Shown: piece by piece, positions 22,813 to 25,020 of the stretch
How positions within the stretch are numbered: position 1 is the stretch's first letter
Layout of the letters: each line of letters opens with the position of its first letter
Assembly: GCA_036721445.1 (NCBI GenBank)
Contig: DAIMKZ010000029.1
Location: 1 to 25,020, forward strand
Direction: 5' to 3'
DNA: 25,020 nt
Origin: UBA4055 sp036721445
Lineage (GTDB): Bacteria; UBA4055
Program-made: the position numbers and the translations under genes
Notes under the pieces: generated by a model
The model's database searches: none
The model's input: the letters and a program-made list of their open reading frames with translations, nothing else
Told to the model about the DNA's origin: nothing

Positions 22813-22872
22813 ATTTAGTTGAAAAAACGGCTCAAAAAGCTTATTTTCCTTGAAAAATGCGGTAGTGGACAG

Positions 22873-24204
22873 ATGAATGAACTTTTTGAAGATACAGAAA
22901 ATAAGAAAGATATAGCGCCTGAGCTCGTGCCGCTCGCAGAGCGGATCAGGGCAAAGCACATCTCGGATGTGGTCGGGCAGGAGCACCTGACCGGGGAAGG
23001 CAGAATAATCGACGGGATGATAAAAAATAAAACCGTCTATTCAATTATTCTGTGGGGTCCGCCGGGCAGCGGGAAAACGACGCTTGCCAAGATAATCGCA
23101 TCGGAAACAGGGTCCGCGTTCTACCAGATAAGCGCGGTGAGCTCCGGAGTTAAAGACCTCCGCGAGATCATAGCGAAGTCGGCTGCAGCTGCCCGCAAAG
23201 GCCGCGGGTCCGTGCTGTTCATCGATGAGATCCACAGATACAACAAGGCTCAGCAGGACGCGCTTCTCGACTCGGTCGAGAAAGGGATCATCCGGCTGAT
23301 CGGAGCGACGACGGAGAACCCGTCGTTCGAGGTCAATTCAGCGCTATTGTCAAGAAGCAAAGTACTCAAACTCAATCTGCTCAGCGAAGAAGCGCTGGGC
23401 AAAATTCTCGACAAAGCGCTCAATTCCGACCCCGTACTATCAGCCGCAGGAGTTGTAATCGCGGATGACGCGAAAAAGATCCTCGTCGAGTCCGGCGGAG
23501 GGGACGCCCGGAAGATGCTCAACACGCTTGAGCTTGCCGTAGAGCTGTCCGGCCGGGAAAAGGATGTAAGGATAGGACAGGCGGAGCTTAAGAAAGCGCT
23601 TTCCGACAGCAGAAAAAAATACGACAAATCGGGTGATTACCATTACGATATAATCAGCGCTTTCATTAAGAGCCTCAGGGGCTCCGATCCCGACGCCGCC
23701 GTGTATTACCTCGCGCGGATGCTCGACTCAGGCGAAAAGCCGGAATTCATCGCGCGCCGCCTGATCGTCTTCGCATCCGAAGACGTCGGCAACGCCTCGC
23801 CCAACGGGCTCGTCATGGCGCAGGCCTGCTTCGATGCCGTCCATGTGATCGGCATGCCTGAAGCCAGGATAATCCTCGCTCAGGCTACTACCTATCTCGC
23901 CTCTCAGCCTAAGTCCAACGCCTCTTACATGGCGCTGAACAAAGCCTCCGAGGCGGTGGAAAAAGAAGGTGATACTGCTGAAGTACCTCTCCACCTCCGT
24001 AACGCGCCTACAAAGATGATGAAGGAGTTCGGTTTCGGAAAAGAATATAAATATCCTCACGATTTTGACGGTCATTTCGTTGCGGAGGACTATCTTCCAG
24101 AGCCGCTCAAAGGCAGTCAGTTCTATTTCCCCACAGAGGAGGGTCTGGAGAAGCAGATCAAAGACAGGCTCGCTTCAAAATGGAAGGGAAAGAAGAAATA
24201 CTGA
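22873..24204 (+). CDS. rarA: Replication-associated recombination AAA+ ATPase RarA (MgsA)
   Basis: A 443-aa cytoplasmic AAA+ protein. The start at ATG 22873 is chosen because MNELF leads into LVPLAERIRAKHISDVVGQE, the family N-terminus; a TTG at 22819 would add 18 residues without support. Walker A is GPPGSGKT at 62-69 and Walker B VLFIDE at 114-119 followed by IHRYNKAQQD. Sensor 1 is GATTENPSFE near 144-153, with an Arg-finger candidate at 161. The C-terminal tetramerisation part has YHYDIISAFIKSLRGSDPDA and RRLIVFASEDVGNASP, hallmarks of RarA. The protein works at stalled replication forks with single-strand binding protein and RecA-linked repair. No coupling to its neighbours. Confidence 0.95.
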   Translation: MNELFEDTENKKDIAPELVPLAERIRAKHISDVVGQEHLTGEGRIIDGMIKNKTVYSIILWGPPGSGKTTLAKIIASETGSAFYQISAVSSGVKDLREIIAKSAAAARKGRGSVLFIDEIHRYNKAQQDALLDSVEKGIIRLIGATTENPSFEVNSALLSRSKVLKLNLLSEEALGKILDKALNSDPVLSAAGVVIADDAKKILVESGGGDARKMLNTLELAVELSGREKDVRIGQAELKKALSDSRKKYDKSGDYHYDIISAFIKSLRGSDPDAAVYYLARMLDSGEKPEFIARRLIVFASEDVGNASPNGLVMAQACFDAVHVIGMPEARIILAQATTYLASQPKSNASYMALNKASEAVEKEGDTAEVPLHLRNAPTKMMKEFGFGKEYKYPHDFDGHFVAEDYLPEPLKGSQFYFPTEEGLEKQIKDRLASKWKGKKKY

Positions 24205-24233
24205 TTGCGCTGAAAAGTCTATTATGTTATATT
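24205..24233 (+). promoter_or_regulatory. Putative promoter of the SLC12-like permease
   Basis: TTGCGC (24205-24210) and TATATT (24228-24233) are 17 bases apart in the 76-base gap after rarA. They leave a leader of about 40 bases before the TTG start. Confidence 0.45.
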
Positions 24234-24280
24234 ACTCAAAGATGATATGTTAAATTGATACGTTGTTTTCGGAGAACGAT

Positions 24281-25020
24281 TTGACAGATACGAAAAATAC
24301 CGGCCCGATCAAATTCGGGACTTTCAGAGGTGTGTTCGTACCTTCGACTGAAGGTATATTAGGTACGGTGCTTTTTTTGCTTCTTCCCGTCCTGACGGCC
24401 GACCTGGGCCTTGTAAGAATGCTCATGATAGTAGTTCTTGCGCATACCGTAACTTTCGCCACAATGTTCTCCATCTCGGATATAGCCACGAACCTGAACA
24501 CAATCGGCGGCGGCGGGATGTACGCGCTAATAAAAAGATCTCTCGGCAGCGCGATGGGAGGCGCTATAGGTGTACAGCTTTTCGTTGCTCAGGCCGCATC
24601 GATAGGCTTTTATTCCATAGGTTTCGCCGAACCGCTCTATCCTGTACTTAATCCTATCCTTCAGAAAATATCCTTTCTTTCAGGTACGGCACCCGAAGAT
24701 ATACTTTTCCAGAAGCAGATACTTTCGAGCATAATATTCTTAGTATTCTTCACGGTAGTTATGTTCGGAGCGGATTTTACATTAAAAGTTCAGACTTTCA
24801 TTCTTTTCGTTCTGGGTGCAAGCATTCTCGCAATTCTTCTCTGCCCCGCATTTTCTTTTGAATTCGAAGGAAAGCAGCTGTTCAGGGGGCTTGATCAGAT
24901 CAATTTCTCAGGCAACAGGAACGTCTCTCTCGGAATATTCTTTATAGCCTTTGCGCAGTTCTTTCCCGCGGTAACAGGAGTTGATGCGGGAGTAGGGCGG
25001 TTTGTTACTCCGGACAGCGT
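24281..25020 (+). CDS. SLC12-like cation-chloride cotransporter family permease, 5' part
   Basis: The reading frame stays open to the window end (246 codons and two bases), so the gene is truncated at its 3' end. It begins with TTG 24281, preceded by GGAG (24271-24274) at a 6-base spacing; no ATG is available upstream. KFGTFRGVFVPSTEGILGTV, then IATNLNTIGGGGMYALIKRS and SLGSAMGGAIGVQLFVAQA, follow the first helices of the SLC12/APC transporter fold. FFIAFAQFFPAVTGVDAGVG corresponds to the helix 6 signature FPAVTGI of that family. About six hydrophobic segments lie in the visible part. Members move K+, Na+ or Cl- together, and some prokaryotic relatives move amino acids or polyamines. Ion specificity cannot be judged here. 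Confidence 0.85.
   Translation, partial: MTDTKNTGPIKFGTFRGVFVPSTEGILGTVLFLLLPVLTADLGLVRMLMIVVLAHTVTFATMFSISDIATNLNTIGGGGMYALIKRSLGSAMGGAIGVQLFVAQAASIGFYSIGFAEPLYPVLNPILQKISFLSGTAPEDILFQKQILSSIIFLVFFTVVMFGADFTLKVQTFILFVLGASILAILLCPAFSFEFEGKQLFRGLDQINFSGNRNVSLGIFFIAFAQFFPAVTGVDAGVGRFVTPDS

Noticed and set aside
22819..22872. Upstream extension of rarA from TTG 22819
   Set aside because: The added lysine-rich residues match nothing in RarA, and the region directly follows the terminator hairpin.
1..25020. CRISPR arrays, tRNA or rRNA genes, insertion sequences, phage genes
   Set aside because: No regularly spaced repeats, cloverleaf or ribosomal RNA sequence, transposase or phage structural gene was recognised on reading.

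Overview
The window reads as chromosomal DNA of an uncultivated Gram-negative bacterium, most likely of the Fibrobacteres-Chlorobi-Bacteroidetes (FCB) superphylum or a neighbouring candidate phylum. The markers are a secreted protein with a C-terminal type IX secretion (T9SS) type A-like sorting domain (YPNPFNP motif), a GWxTD-type domain protein, and a large lipoprotein whose mature N-terminus (C-SDDDN) resembles the surface-lipoprotein export signal known in Bacteroidetes. No phylum can be fixed from one window. Genes are closely packed, mostly on the plus strand. Shine-Dalgarno strength varies, and most of the -10 boxes I can propose are TATATT or close variants.

Layout. 1-573: 3' end of xseA. 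665-877: a monocistronic 70-aa acidic lipoprotein with its own promoter and terminator. 923-2888 (minus): a family 2 glycosyltransferase and a polytopic membrane protein, overlapping genes that probably make a surface glycan. 3010-4299: hisS. 4321-5379: an AT-rich acyltransferase. 5427-8717: panE-like, tauE-like and murJ in one tight operon. 8806-14316: a pair of very large exported proteins, a T9SS-type protein followed 9 bases later by a probable surface lipoprotein. 14388-18833: an operon with overlapping or abutting genes: pgi, NlpC/P60 lipoprotein, GWxTD-like protein, YgjP/DUF45 metallopeptidase and an AT-rich GNAT. 18914-19436: a Phd/RelE-YafQ-type toxin-antitoxin pair with a palindromic operator over its -10 box. 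19552-19659: an isolated 35-codon gene with a strong ribosome binding site, an upstream dyad and a terminator. 19804-20472: an eight-cysteine putative zinc protein of unknown function. 20607-22559: groES-groEL, preceded by a sequence that fits a sigma-54 (-24/-12) promoter. 22571-22739: a cluster of three degenerate repeats. 22873-24204: rarA. 24281-25020: 5' part of an SLC12-like permease.

Most genes are housekeeping or cell-envelope functions: precursor transport (MurJ), glycan assembly, wall cutting (NlpC/P60) and surface display. The least conventional parts are the 35-residue gene with its dyad, the putative sigma-54 control of groESL, the repeat cluster after groEL, the cysteine-rich orphan, and the two giant exported proteins. 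I found no CRISPR array, rRNA, tRNA, insertion sequence or phage module.
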